Shown in pieces: positions 12,457 to 26,516 of a stretch of DNA of 64,000 nucleotides. The translations under genes were made by a program, and so were the position numbers. Under the pieces are notes generated by a model. That model was not told the DNA's origin, did no database searches, and worked only from the letters and a program-made list of their open reading frames with translations. This DNA is from Euryodendron excelsum (Eukaryota > Streptophyta > Magnoliopsida > Ericales > Pentaphylacaceae), in NCBI GenBank assembly GCA_033060915.1, contig CM065383.1, forward strand, positions 16,375,001-16,439,000. The letters are read 5' to 3'. The stretch's first letter is position 1. The number at the start of each line of letters is the position of its first letter.

Positions 12457-15400
12457 ATGGGGACGACCGACGGCGGTGGTGGCCGTGAGGAGAAGATTTT
12501 CGTGTCGGTTCGGTTGAGGCCTTTGAATGAGAAGGAGATTGTGAGGAATGATTTGTCTGATTGGGAATGCGTCAATGAGAACACCATCATTTTCAAGAAC
12601 AGCAACCTTCCGGTGCCAGAGCGGTCCATGTACCCTACTGCCTATACATTTGGTATGCAAATGCTTTTTTTCTCTTTCGTTTTTGTGTAAATTGTGATTT
12701 CTTTGTGTGTTTATGTACGTGGGTTTTCAAGAGGTTTTGAGCCATTTTTTTTAGCTTAGATCTACAACATTTGCCATAATTGATGATTCAAACCTGAAAT
12801 GTCTCCTTTCAGGGGATAAGGAAACCATCTTTCTTGGATTAGAATCCAATTCTTTTGGCAATGTGGAGTTTTCCTTCCCCTGATTTAATTCCAATTTGGT
12901 TCTTGTTCTTGGAAGGTTTTATATAAAATTCAGGCCTCTATATGGATATCAATTTTGTGGAATCTATTTCCACAGTCATGTTGTGTAGTTGACTGTTAAA
13001 TGACAAACTTTGCATATGCTTCGATATGTTAGATCTCAGGAACCCAAGTTTGAGATCAAAGTTGCTTATGCGGAATTGTTGCGTTAAAATTCAGATAAGA
13101 TTTTGTATGGAGACTCTTCCTGATCTTTCATGTTTTCTGTTAGACAGAGTATTTAGGAGTGATTCCTCCACAAAGCAGGTGTATGAGCAAGGAGCCAAGG
13201 AAGTCGCTCTTTCAGTTGTCAGTGGTATTAACTGTGAGTATAACCTCTTTCTCTTCCCTTCTACATTTTTCCTGTTATTGAATTTCACTCGAATTCCATT
13301 GACAGTTTTCTTTGTGTCAACATGATGGCCATAAATTCCAGCTACTGTTTTTGCATATGGACAAACAAGCAGTGGAAAGACATACACGATGACAGGAATT
13401 ACTGAGTATGCCATGTCAGATTTTTATGATTTCATAGAAAAGGTAATCAAGAAACTAAGATATCGTTGCTTTTCACTACTTATTGTCTCTGCATTATATT
13501 ATGTTCCTTGGTTTTGTTGATTATATGGTCGTTTCATTTGCAGCACAATGAAAGAGAATATCATTTGAAATTCTCTGCTATGGAGATTTACAATGAATCT
13601 GTCAGGGACCTCCTCAGCACAGATAGTACTCCACTTAGACTTTTAGATGATCCAGAGGTCAACTACTTTCTTGTTTCAAATAAGTAATTGGTAGTGGAGA
13701 TTTTTCCATTACACTTAATTCTTAGCTACTTTTACAGAGAGGAACAGTTGTTGAGAAACTCACAGAGGAACCTCTCAGGGACTGGAATCATGCAATGGAG
13801 CTCCTTTCCATCTGCGAAGGTAGGATATTCCCTAGTAGTCCTGCTTTTGCTAATTGACTCGTGACTGTATATTCTAAGCATCAAGGTGCATTCTTGCAGC
13901 TCAAAGACAGATAGGGGAGACTGCTTTGAATGAAACAAGCTCCAGATCTCATCAAATTATTAGACTGGTAGGAATGCTGTGTAGTAGAGTGGTTGTGCTT
14001 AACATATAGTTGAATGCAGCAATGCTTAGAATGTTGACTTTTCCATCTAATTGACTAGCGGATTTTTGCAGACAATTGAAAGTTCTGCTCGGGAGGCTTT
14101 AAGCAAGGCCAACTCAAGCACCCTTGCAGCTTCCGTGGTATGGATCATTAATTTTTTGTTAGGCTATTCTGGATGGTAAATAAGATTTTGATATGTAGCA
14201 TAATAAGCTGTGGTTGTCTTTTAATACATTTCTATGTAGAATTTTGTTGATCTTGCGGGAAGTGAGCGTGCATCTCAGTCATTATCAGCTGGCACAAGGC
14301 TAAAGGAAGGTTGCCACATAAATCGCAGTTTACTGACCCTGGGAACTGTTATCCGCAAGCTAAGGTTAGCTTGTTTTTCATTCTTTCTTATTTTGATTAC
14401 AAAATGAACTTGAAGTCATTGCTAGACAATTTAGTGGAGCTATATGAGATAATTGAATGCTATACTATGTGTCCTAATAATTCCTTTTTAACCTGTTGAC
14501 AGAACTTTATATCTGAATTGCTATGCATATAACTTGCTATCTATTTGTCATTAATATGATATAGTATAAAGATAAATTAGTTTTGTTGCCTGGGTTTGGA
14601 AGAGGACTATGATACCATATGATGTGAGATGCCTATGCTGCCGTTATCTACCAATGTCAGTCCTTTGATTTTATATTGTCAATTTTTATTCTTTACATTT
14701 CTTTAGTCGTTTGAGGTGTGTCATCTGTGTGCACGAGTGTATAAGGGATATCATATCCGCCGGGTTCTATTGCCTACAGAATTCCTGTTTATAAGTGTTC
14801 ATAGTGCTCATGTTAATTATTCTATACTTTATTTCTTAAGGATATCAAATTTGTTATATGAAGCTCTAAAGTTCGACATTTTAATGTGTTATTTACTTCA
14901 ATCAGCTTAAGTAGGCTATTTCCTCTCATTCAATTGTATCTAGGGCTAAATCCTAGATAAATAATTGAATATTGACCACTGTGTCTTCCTTTTTCTCCCT
15001 CGCCGTCAAGACTATTCTTTTGGGCTTGCTCTTGCTTTTGTCATGCCTTCAACTTCAATTAATTCTGACTTCAAACTGGCTTGTGTAATCATCGTCCTTG
15101 CCTATGGCCAAACCATTTTACACAGCTTTCCTTCATCTCACTGCCTTAGGTATGCAAAGAATCCAGGGAAAGATTTAATTTTAATCCCTAATAATTTATG
15201 CTGTCACTCATCCTTCTCAACGTCTTTATTTTGGTTATAATTTGTTTTTCCCTTTTCAAAAAATTGCTCTTTGTCCTGGCTAACCTTCACACATGCATGC
15301 CTTGCCTCTGGAAAAATCCAAAATGCAAAATGAGATGCAAATGAATTAAAGCTAATGGACCTGGCTTATACCTGTGGGAAAAGAGTTCAAGTATCTATAG

Positions 15401-18400
15401 CAAACATAAAACCAACCAGTTTTAGCAAGCCTGAGGAGACCAATGATTGCGTGAGGTGCAGAGAAAAAGAAGCAATGTTTGAACTATTAGCGGTATCTCA
15501 TGCCCAATTAACTTGAGCATGAACAATTTGACTACATACTCTAAAAGAATGGTGAAAAACTAAATGCATTGAAGGAATAACAGAGCTCGGCTTGGAGGAG
15601 TAGTTTTTTTAGAGAAAGTGCAATCTTCCAATGAAGTTCAGATTTTTTGAGCTAGAAAAAAGAAGAAAAAAGAACCATAAAGTTCTCATTTTGTCCTTAC
15701 ATGAAGAATAAGAGGCAAAGTAGGAAGCATAGCCATTCATGAAGTTATTGTTGAAGTCCCCAATAACTCAAAGAAGCGGAAAAATTTACATGTCTAGTGC
15801 TTTTCCCAATAAAAGTAAAACTCAGTAGAAGGCCTGCAAATATTAAAATGCGACAAAATATCTGCAATCTAGTTTTGAGGTTTTTTTTTTTTAATGATAA
15901 AGTGGCTGTTCAAGATCTTATCCTTATATTTTCTCAAGTTTCTTTTGAAACTTTTGAACAAATAAGAGAAAGGAACTGGACATCTTGATGAGTTCAAGAG
16001 GCTAATAATCAGAGAAATTGGACCATTGAGACCACTTTGATGATCACTATCATATGATGGGGAAAACGAAGACCAAGTAAGTTTCAAGATGAGAGAAAAT
16101 TTGGGAAGCAAGATTATCAGTAGAGTATTGATGGTACTTACATTCCAATGTGATCTGATCAACCATCTAAAGGCTAAGGACACTCCACCATTTGCCAAGC
16201 ACAAAGTCAAATGTATGGTAATTCTATGTTACCTGAACTCTTCTAAATTTGTAAAATACCTGTGTCACACGTTAGACACTTGACACTCAAATAAGGGTAT
16301 GGGATATGGGTCCGATATGGCTAGTTAGACATGTATCTAACAAGTATATATAACCAGTTGAATTTGACTTTCGAACTACGCATAAGACTTCCATTTTATG
16401 CATGAAAGGTTATGTTTTAGTTTGTAAACACCATTTTACCTTTAAAAAGCAAAATAAATAATTAAGAAACATGAATTTAGAAATGTCCAAGTGTCCATAG
16501 ATTTGAGAATCAGATGAATCCGACACTTAGACACGTACTCACACCCGACATCCGTACTCAAGTCCAGATAACATGGGATGGTATAATGAAATTGTTGCAA
16601 CACGAAAATTGATATTTTAAGAGGATTTATCTTTCACTATAAGTTACAAAATGTCTGATAGTTGGGAGCTTGAGAATGGATTACCCACTGAGCAGAATCA
16701 ATTAACAATGAGCCATCATTTGGACCTACTCTGGATAATCAGTCCTCACTGTAATCCATAACAATATCAGATGACAGAAATTCATTGAGGAGCTCAACTA
16801 AACTTAAGTTCCATACTACATGAAGGCTCAGCACATGGTTAGCTATCAGACTTGCTGGATTGGTAAATTATAAAATTATATCGTCAATAATAGAACCATC
16901 TCCAAGCCAATTATCCTGAAAGAAATACATACTACTTAAGAGGGCATGTAGTATTATGTTCTGTAAAAGGCTTAACTTCTAAAAGCCTCCTTCAAATATG
17001 AGAATGACTTGCATGGAGAGCACAGGAATGAGGAGGAATACCATGACGAAATTTAGCTATTAAGAACTTTGTCAACAGGGATCACCTACAATGAAGCTTT
17101 CTCCACAACTTGATGCTCAAAGCTAGCACATGAGTAAGAGTATGAATACCCAAACCTCCCTCTGTAACAGAAGGGCAAAGAGATGAACATTCAATCCAAT
17201 AGCCCTTAGGAAAATCATTCTCGATTTGTCAAGGATTTCATCCACCTAAGTTGTGCAAACCATGAGTTGCCATATTGCTCGAAGAACAAATAGAACTGAA
17301 ACAAAGATAACGCTCCCTCTTCTTTCACTCAACCAGGACTTTTGGCTCTTGTTTTCCTCTAGTTTAAAAGGAGCAATTGTTAAAAGAAACATTTTCAAGC
17401 AAGAAACCACAAGTTGAAATTATCTTCATCAGATTAACTTAATCTGAATCCCAACCTTCAGCATTTAGGCCATGATTTTCTACTTACTGATTGACCGTTA
17501 CTTCCAAAATATCCATCAGGATGCTAAGTATGGTCAGTTGTATATTCGTCAGTTGTATATTCTGTTGAAGACAATCCTGTTTTCAGGATCATAAGAAGCT
17601 TGAGCCAGTGTGCTGAGCATGTCTCCTGAACTTCTTATGTTTCTAACCTATTGGCTGTGCTGCTTTACACTGCATTCTCTATGATAACTATCATCTGTAA
17701 CTTGTACGTTTCTCCATAATAACTTGTAACTTCTTGTGTCAGATATTTATTTGTATTGTCTTTTTAAAGCTACTTTAATGTATATGTCTTTTTGGGAATT
17801 TTATGCTTATATTATTTCCTATATACTTGTCTTTCTTTATCTCTGTTTTTTTTTTTTTTGGTTTGATTTTACGGTGTTTTGGCCTGAACATAACTGCTTG
17901 TAAGATGGCCAGTTGTATTTGTTGCTCATTTTCATTGTCCCATGGTGGGTACAGCAAGGGAAGAAACGGACATATTCCTTTCAGAGATTCCAAGCTGACC
18001 CGCATACTGCAATCCTCCTTAGGAGGCAATGCTAGAACTGCCATCATCTGTACCATGAGCCCTGCAAGAATGCATGTTGAGCAATCAAGAAATACGCTCT
18101 TGTTTGCCAGTTGTGCTAAAGAAGTAACAACTAACGCTCAAGTTAACGTAATCATGACTGACAAAGCATTAGTAAAGCACCTGCAGAGAGAGTTGGCTAG
18201 ACTGGAAAGTGAATTGAGAAGTCCAGGATCCAATTTTGTTGTTTCACATTATTCTTCATTACTCCGAGAGAAAGACCTTCAGATTGAAAAGGTAATGGTT
18301 GGGCTTTTAGTTTCAAATTGCACTACTCTTGAATTTAAGAAGTCAATTCCAATTATGTCCTATAGCTTACACATCAAAAAATGCTTGCATCCACTCCATT

Positions 18401-20867
18401 ATATCATGAGGCATATAATTTATAGGCCTCTTTAAATCGACATTGTGGTACTTGTGAATCCAAAATTAAGCAAAATAAAATCCACAAGAGTGAGTGAGTT
18501 TGGCAACCTTATGTATAAATTTTTCTGTTGAAACTTTACTTCTGTGTCCATTCTTCTCATCCATTTATAAGCGGTTCCATTTTTTCTTCTAGACTGCATA
18601 ACTTTTGCATCACTCCCATTTGCTTACTTTCTGATGCCCTTTTTTCAAATTGAACCATTGGTCCATTCATTCATTTCTAACCTTTGTCCTGGTCTTACCT
18701 CTAGTCCTTTGACAATCTTCATCAATATCTAAAACGAATTTTGTTGGACCACTTATTGATTGCTTAGCATTCCATCCCAGGAGATTAGCGTTTCTCATTG
18801 TAGCCTTATGGAAGTTTGATAATTAATATGGATCGGCAGGTGTTTTCATTCAGCTATCCTAATTGCTTGGCTTTGAACAATAATATCTTGGTCCTATTCA
18901 TCCCTAAGAAGTCCAAAAGTATTTGGGCAGGCTGACTTTTGTGCCCTTAAAGCAGAATGATTTTGCAACTATTTGACTATTACAAGAGAGAGCACTATGT
19001 TACATTAGGAAATCTTTCGAAAGTAAACTCATCTGACTTTTTTTATTGCAATAGGCCTAAAGTTTCAATCTTTCCACATGACATTTGTTTTTGGAAATGT
19101 TTGTAGCCCAATTTGCCATTCATGCAAGAAGTATCATGTTCCCTATGGGCTAACACTTTGAATGCCTTTATTTATTTAATTATTTATCTTTTTTTTTTTT
19201 TTCTCTACTCATGTAGCTGGAAAAGGAGATAATAGATCTGACACTGCAACGAGACGTCGCTCAATCTCAGGTTCAGGATTTGCTACAGGTGGTTGGGGAT
19301 GATGGAGATTCAATGATATGGGTAACTGTAGTTATTTAACTGAAGCATCCATTTCATCTAGATGAGCCTTTGTCCAGTTAATTTTTATTCCTTGTATCCT
19401 CCTCCAGGTAGGTCTGAATAACTACCCTCACTTGCGAGTTCAGAAATCACCAGAATATGAGAACCCAATACCAGAGGCAGATCCTCACTGCTTGAATGTT
19501 GGTGTCAGAACATTCGACAGATCTCCTTATTCTTATGGACATAGTGGTAGTAGTTCTGAGGATAACTGCATACAACTTCCTGACTTTCGGCAGAATGATA
19601 CTTCTAGTACTACTAAATTCATTAGAAGCAATTCTGGTCAGAGTTGGCATGAGATGGAACAAACTAGCAGAACTTCAGAGGATTTATGCAAGGAAGTTCG
19701 ATGCATTGAGACGGAACAGTCAAGTACAGACCAAGATTCAGAATCCAATAGATCATCTCTTGAAGACAACACTGGAATCTCAAAATTGATGATGTCTCAG
19801 AGTGGAGACAGAACAGATCAGGAACTTATGTCACTGCAACTAAAGAAAGATAGAGAGTTAAGTGGCATCCCTCGTTTCATTGCTCCATATCCTGAAAAAC
19901 CATCTCCATGGCCATTACCTAAGTACCCGTTTAGCTCTCAAAGCTTGACATTAACTAAAAGTAGAAGTTGTAAGGCAAGCCTCGTGACTAGCCCAAATTC
20001 ACCATGGTTGGAGAAGATAGAAAATAATGAGAACACTCCACCACATGGGTTCGAGAAAGACTTCACTGGAAGACCTGAAGGTATCCAAAGAAAGCTTTCT
20101 GAATTGAACTACGGTGCTGATGTTGAAAGGTTTTTGAGAAAAGGTTCTCAATCTTCTGTCGGGAGTGCCGCTACTATTGAGCTTGAAGCACAAATGCACA
20201 AAGCTTCAACTGATGAGAATATTACAAGCATCAATGCTTGCGTCACTGGAATGGAGGAACAGGCTGAGCTTCAGCAAGAGAAGCAAGTTACTGATAGTCC
20301 GGTAAGTTTTATTCCTATTTTTAGTTCGTAGTCAGAATATCCCTGTCCTGTAAGTTCCTTTTGCGTATCATTTTTTTTTTATCAATTATTCATGGACATC
20401 ATTATCAAGCACAGTGAGAACAGTCAATATCCTATTTCCTATTAGGATGCATGTAGATATGCACATATTAAATATATGTTAGTACATTTATGTAGTAAGA
20501 CTTTGTTGGGGCATGGGATTGTTTTACTTAGAAACGTATATTTGACTACATGCTTATACAAAATGACTCTACCACTAACAGTAATTTTACAATTGAATAT
20601 ATAACTAGCATCGTATACTAATGTTGTTGTTTACTACTCTGTCTCTCCCCCTCTGGTTTTCAATTATATTAGTGGGACGACCTATTTCCAGGCTAGTTTT
20701 TTTGTTGAATTGGCAAAATCCCTTATGTGATTCTTTACCAAATCTTAACCAAGGGGTAGTTTTGTCAGTTCACCAAAAGCTGCCCTGGCAAAAGGCTACT
20801 CTATATTATTTTCCTATACTTAGTATTCACTGCATACTTGATGGGGCTGTCATGTATGATACCAAGT

Positions 20868-20900
<33 letters not shown>

Positions 20901-22871
20901 GGACATTAGCGTGGTGTTCTTCCTATTCACAGTCCAAGAGGCAAGAAGTATCCAATACATGTCTGGACTGCTCATGAACTGTCGGTGTTCAATACATGTT
21001 CAAGATGGCCACAGCTCCTCTAGTAGTTTCTGTACTACATAGTCGACAACAATCTACAATGAATGAAAATAATTTTATTTACACTGGAAATACAATGTTC
21101 CGCATGTTACTGATATATGGATCTACCATTGTATCTTCAAAGAGCACTTACTGCATGCTATTTCAATTTTTACAAAGACAACTTTTTATATGTACTTTGG
21201 CATTGAGTAGAAGTGTGTCCTTGTTCCTCTTGCTCTCACCCTATCTTCTTTTTGGTGTTCTCTTTTATCTTTTGTTTGCTCTTTTTCTCTCTAAAATCTA
21301 AACATATCCATGCATATTCAGTGCAATACCCTTTCAGTTTGGTATACTTATTTTGCTTCTTATCTACAAATTCTGAATATGGGTCAGAAGGGAAAATCGT
21401 TTCGTTACTGAGTACTCTTTTTATTGTAGGAACTGATTGAAGATTCATAATCTATTTTTTTTTTTTTGTTTTTATAGGACGAGTAAAATGAAAGATGGAA
21501 AACAGGAAAGAAAACACATCCATTGGAATTCTCTAAACATACTACACTAATTGTTGTCAAATGCAGTATATTATCTTTTTGGTATTTGATTGGATATATA
21601 AAACTTGAACTACAAGGCCTGGCACAGGGTACTTCTTGGATTATTTAGAGGAATTAGATCAAATGTGTTTATTCAACTTGTATATCTGTTTTATTATCAG
21701 AACTCTCAGAAAATTCTGTAGTGGATTATGAGGGATTCCAGATGCTTTTTTCATTGAAAATGTTTTATCATACCTGGCAGGTGCACAAGGTTGAACTGAA
21801 GGCCAAGGAATCTGTAAAACATGTAAGAGATGTTGGCTTGGATCCGATAGAAGATGATTTCAAGAGTCTTTCAAATTGGCCCCTAGAATTCAAGAGGCTC
21901 CAAAGAGAAATTATTGAACTCTGGGATGCTTGCAATGTGTCATTGGTGCACAGGACCTACTTCTTCTTGCTATTCAAAGGTGACCCAACAGACTCCATTT
22001 ACATGGAAGTCGAGCTCAGGAGGCTATCCTTCCTTAAGGACACATTTTCTCGAGGAAGTAAGACCATCGATGAGGGTCGGACTCTCTCACCTGCTTCAAG
22101 GTAAAATTTATATACATCTAGAAGGTTGTGGAACAGCAAAACAACATAAAAATGAAGATCTGTCACTAATGGAGGAATCATTCATCTGCAATTCTCTTTT
22201 CGCCATTGTTTTGATCAAAAAGAAAAAAGAAGGAGAAAAAAAACAAAAAGAGCTCCAATTTGTTATTGATGCAATCATCAGCTTGTTAAACTTTTGGCTT
22301 GCTTCTTCACCATATGGACCCATTTAACAAGCCCATTGCTCAACTGCCCCACATTTTTCTGTGAACTGACACTGTTTCCGTTTAGCATTGTATCATGATC
22401 AGCATGCACCAGTTTCTGTTGTTGTGCTTCCAGCTTGTATACTTACAGAAGTTCAGCTTATCTATTGCCAGTTCTGTTTCTGTTTAGAACTACACATGAC
22501 AATGGAGTAAATGCTTCTTTTGATTTTGACATTTTTCCTTTGGAAACAGCATGAAGGCTCTCCGGCGTGAGAGGGAGATGCTGAGCAAGCAAATGCAGAA
22601 GAGGCTCTCGGAACAAGACAGAGAGAGCCTCTACCTTAAGTGGGGTATCAAGATCAATTCCAAGTATAGGAGGTTACAGTTGGCCTCCCGCTTGTGGACC
22701 AACACTGAGGACATGGACAACATTGCAGATAGCGCCTTCATTGTTGCGAAGCTGGTCGGAATTATCGAGCCAGGGCAGGCACCCAAAGAAATGTTTGAGC
22801 TTAATTTCGCACCCCGACCCCCGAGGAGAAGATCTTATAGTCTGAAACATAGTGTGATATCTCTTTTGTAA
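12457..22871 (+). CDS. KIN7: Kinesin-like protein, KIN-7 subfamily (KIN-7E/7F type), 13 coding exons
   Basis: Proposed exons: 12457-12652, 13144-13233, 13342-13442, 13544-13657, 13738-13819, 13900-13967, 14072-14137, 14240-14364, 17955-18291, 19217-19321, 19408-20301, 21781-22100, 22550-22871. All junctions are GT-AG and phases match, giving 939 residues. The N-terminal motor has [15 protein letters not shown] near residue 10, the P-loop GQTSSGKT (102-109), switch I NETSSRSH (205-212) and switch II DLAGSE (243-248). A LEKEI-type coiled-coil neck follows, then a Ser-rich middle, then the plant NACK_C/DUF3490 region starting [16 protein letters not shown] and ending [15 protein letters not shown]. 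This layout is that of plant KIN-7 microtubule motors, which use ATP and include cytokinesis factors of the NACK type. The short N terminus fits KIN-7E/F better than NACK1. Intron 8 is 3,590 bp and transposon-filled. The exact paralogue is uncertain. Confidence 0.93.
15740..17400 (-). mobile_element. Degenerate LINE (non-LTR retrotransposon) remnants, antisense in kinesin intron 8
   Basis: On the minus strand at about 17096-17225 a frame reads [20 protein letters not shown] followed by IKLWRKL, matching the EGGLG(I/F)..L block after the reverse transcriptase of plant LINEs. At about 15745-15775 another frame reads VIGDFNNNF, and at about 16030-16060 [11 protein letters not shown]; both resemble the endonuclease region (W.VIGDFN; SNDHQSR). 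In a minus-strand element the endonuclease should lie at higher coordinates than the RT. The reversed order means rearrangement or two separate fragments. A MITE sits between them. Many stops and shifts are present. Confidence 0.5.
16224..16576 (+). mobile_element. 353-bp MITE in kinesin intron 8 (family shared with V-ATPase c intron)
   Basis: The left end is CTATGTTACCTGAACTC and the right end, read inward, is CCATGTTATCTGGACT, giving a terminal inverted repeat of about 16 bp. Flanks carry ATGGTAATT on the left and ATGGTATAA on the right, a possible diverged 9-bp target duplication. The body (GTGTCACACGTTAGACACTT ... GACACGTACTCACACCCGAC) matches 48350-48655 closely in the same orientation. 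There is no coding capacity. Confidence 0.7.
20868..20898. repeat. (CT)n microsatellite in kinesin intron 11
   Basis: A pure TC/CT run of about 14 units inside the 1,479-bp intron between coding exons 11 and 12. The rest of that intron shows no gene or clear transposon. Confidence 0.9.
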
Positions 22872-24645
22872 GTTTGAAACAGATTTTTGGTTTTTTTTTT
22901 GGTTTTTTTCTGATTTCCACTTGATTTTTTTTTTCATTCTTTTTTGCAATTTATTGCGGCGGGGAGGCTTGTCAAAATTTGCTGTGGCTGGAAAATGGTG
23001 TATATGTAATCTTACCTCCCTCTTCTTTTTTTTTTTTTTGATGGGTATAGGAGGCCTTCAAGAACAAAAAGGCTTGAACTATGTGATAAAGATGTATAAG
23101 AAAGATCTATGGATCAAGACAAACCATTGTTATTTATTATCATATGTCAAAGCATTCTGTGTCCTTTTCCTTTCTTTCTCCCATGCTCAGTTTTGGTTCT
23201 TTAATTATATACTTAGTTCTTGTTGTATTTGCCATGCGTTGTATTCATTAGAGAATGGGATTTAAACTAATTATATTATCTACTCCTTTGGTAAGTTGAG
23301 TCTGCTAGATTTCAACTTGGATTTATTAGTTTTAATAATCTAATTTAGAGTTTTATATTGATTTTCACAGAAGTTTCAACCTCCAAAGCTTGTCTTTTTT
23401 ATTAAGTATAAGAAGTAATTCCTCCTCCCTTGTGTATGTGGATGCATACTAACCTGTCATGTATTAAAAAGGTGTTATTAATATATTTATATTATCTTTA
23501 GATTTTAGGCACTAATCATGAAATTATTATATTTGTGAAAGATATGCAAATAAAAATAAATATATAAATACGTGGTCAAATGATATGTTGTCACGTGCAT
23601 AGAGTAGGAGGAATGTCTTCAACTTGGATTGGAGAAATTTTTTATCCTTTTATTAATTCAGTGATTGGAAATGGAGACACACGTGTGCTCAAACCCACCA
23701 ACTCAACTCATAAGGTGAGTGTTTTTTGAATTCACAATTGTGAGAGACACCCACTAACCCAACTCATGATGTAAGTGTTTTTTGAAATCACAATTGTGAC
23801 AAGTTTCAGCAAACAGACTTCACCAAAAGCAGGTGTTAGCTTCATAATAGTATGAATGCTATGTTTGGAATCCAAATTTATTAAGAAAAAAAAAAAATGT
23901 GAGTATTTTTGTTCTCTTTTCTCTCATATTTTTTGTTTATTTTTCATCAAAAAATTTTTAATCCACACATAACCTTAAAGAAGCCTAAGAACTTTTTAAA
24001 GTCTCAAACAAATGTAAAAAGGACATAACACCTTACAGAAAGAAAATGAAGTAACAAAGTTAAATTTATTTTATTTTTTTATTAGGAAAATGAGAAGAAA
24101 ATAAATAGGTACCGTTTGCCAAAAAATTTTATTATTTTTTGTTGGGTTATCCATAAAAATAATATTTATAATAATTTCAATTTGCTTTCATTTAATTTTC
24201 TTTCTCTTTCACAAATCCAAGATCAAAGCATATTAATTATTCATAGAGAAACCCAGCAAAAAAAAATTATTCATAGAGGAGATTAATGTTATAAGCTTTT
24301 TAAGTGAGTTTTCCTTTATACTTGAACAGGGTTCCTCGTAAAACTTGGTGTGATCAGCCTTGTGGTCATATGATTGCATTTATTGTTCTCTTTTTATTCA
24401 TTTTTTTTTTCTCACAACCACAAAGCATTAATTATGTAAAACCTTATTTTTCGTTATGAAGAAAATAAATGTTAATAACACAGAAACATGGAGAGCACTC
24501 AAAATAAATAGTCTCTCTCATTGGATTGATTTGCAGTTTCATCAAAGTTTGAAGAAGAATGTGGTCTTGCATTGATTGTTACTACACAAACAATGAAAGG
24601 ACAACTATGATGCTTGAATTCTACCACTCTGAAGTTGGACATGTA

Positions 24646-24679
<34 letters not shown>

Positions 24680-26340
24680 CTGTGTACGTCTGAGATTACT
24701 AATTTCTTTACCATTAATTTTCATTTTGAAAAGTATGTAAAGAATTTTCCTCTTTCAGTCAACCTTTTTTGGGTTGTATGAGGATATGCATTGGTCAACC
24801 TAACTATGCAATACAACATTGTGGGCCAGTCAATTTGAACCACCCACGAGAAAGAATCGAGTATACAATGCTTTCGAGAAATTATTTCACATGTTTAACT
24901 TTCATGGTGACGATTGCATGTGAGAAATTTTCCTTTCTAGAGGTTTAAAAATAAAAATATTCAATTCCAAAGGATGTAATGAAGTCAAAGCAGAGACAAC
25001 TGTCTTAACTTTGAGAGGAATGAGATTCTCATATGAGAATTTCTCTTATACTCAAATCGATATCTGTCTAGGGCCTCCTCAAGCTTTGTGCAATCTTAGC
25101 AGTCTCCAAATCACGTTATGGGCCTATTCGAGATGTGAGAATCACGTAACTTGGTTATTAAGTACAATGGCTTGTGGAGGTAAAGATTGATGTCTATTTC
25201 TCAAGCTAGCATGCGTGGATCATGTGATTTGGTCGTCACGCAAAAGGGCTAATCGAGATGAAGTGAATGCCCGTCATCACTTACCTCTCTACTTTACGTT
25301 TTTTGAGGGAAAATAAGCAGAGTGGATGAAAAGTGAGAATGATTTTTACAACATTAATACAAAATAGAGCCAAAACATATGGTATTATGACTATTGTCAA
25401 CAACATTGCTTCTTTTCTTTCTTTATGTTTTTGTTGTTTTATTTTTATTAGAAAAATCATTAATAATGGGATAGAGAGGCTGTACAGGTTCCCGTAATTA
25501 GTCGAAGTATGCACAAACAAATCTGGACACTTGGTTAGCAGCAAAAAAAAAAAAAAAAAACCAATATTGCCTTAATAAATAAAATATCTACCTTGTGAGT
25601 ATTGCATCATCAATTTCCTGTCGTTCATTGAGATTCAGTGTTTATGTTTCTACAGCGCTAGTATAGACCTTATCCCAAAAAAAAAAGAAAAAAAAGAGAA
25701 AAAGAACACCTTGTGGGCCTGTCAGGCCAATACTTGTCACTTATGGGCCTAATGGAGGATCCAAGTACTTTAAAAAGGTTGGACCATGGCTTGAAAGGGC
25801 AAATGTGTGCACAATGCACATTGAACTGAAAGATTATTTTGTGTTTCTAGGGTGGATTTACTCCTCTAACGTGAGGGTGGGAGCACGGAATAATTTTTTC
25901 ATTGAACTGTTTCACTTACCGAAAAAGCAAAAAAAAAAATTGTGAAACTGCTTTCCATTTGCCACTGAAGGAGAGATTTTCTCAATCTTTTTATTTATTT
26001 GTTTATTTTGTGCAAGTCAGATTTTCCCAATATTGCCCCAAAAAAGAGAATATCCCAAACTGTGTTCTTGTTTGAAGCAAACAAATTTTCCTTTAAGACC
26101 TCCATTGTTTGCTCCAAATCATGCCACTTCTTCAGTCTTTTAATTAACAAGGAGGGTTAATACTGTAAAACACTCCTCTAAAGCTTTACTTGCCAAAATT
26201 ACTTTTAACAAAACAAAATTTCCATATTACGTTTTTGGTAACTGAAGCTTCATTTGTAGTACGGGCGGTTTTCTCAGAACCATTATTCAACACCACCATA
26301 ACATTATCACACTATTGTTTTCTTTAGCTCCTTCGTCCCA
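22872..26340. other. Kinesin 3' flank and intergenic DNA, no supported gene
   Basis: The sequence is AT-rich with several T and A homopolymers. A short direct duplication at about 23694-23805 repeats an AACTCAT..GTAAGTGTTTTTTGAA-like unit of about 60 bp. A (CT)n-(TA)n tract lies at 24643-24680. No frame has recognisable domains. The kinesin 3' UTR and poly(A) site probably fall in the first few hundred bases but cannot be placed exactly. Confidence 0.6.
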
Positions 26341-26516
26341 GAGAAGACCAGGATTCTCCAAGACCGTGTCTGGCAAAGAACAATCCGGTAAGCACTGTTT
26401 CTTCTATACCACACTCACCTATACATACATATCAGTTATATATGTTTTGATCACACTGTTTTCTCCCTCTAACTCTCTTTCAAGTTGATTTTTCAGCAGC
26501 TTCGGTAGAGATCAAG

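Noticed and set aside
20302..20331. Alternative kinesin end by read-through after exon 11
   Set aside because: The read-through stops after nine codons and loses the NACK_C region. The donor GTAAGT is strong and the downstream exons are conserved.
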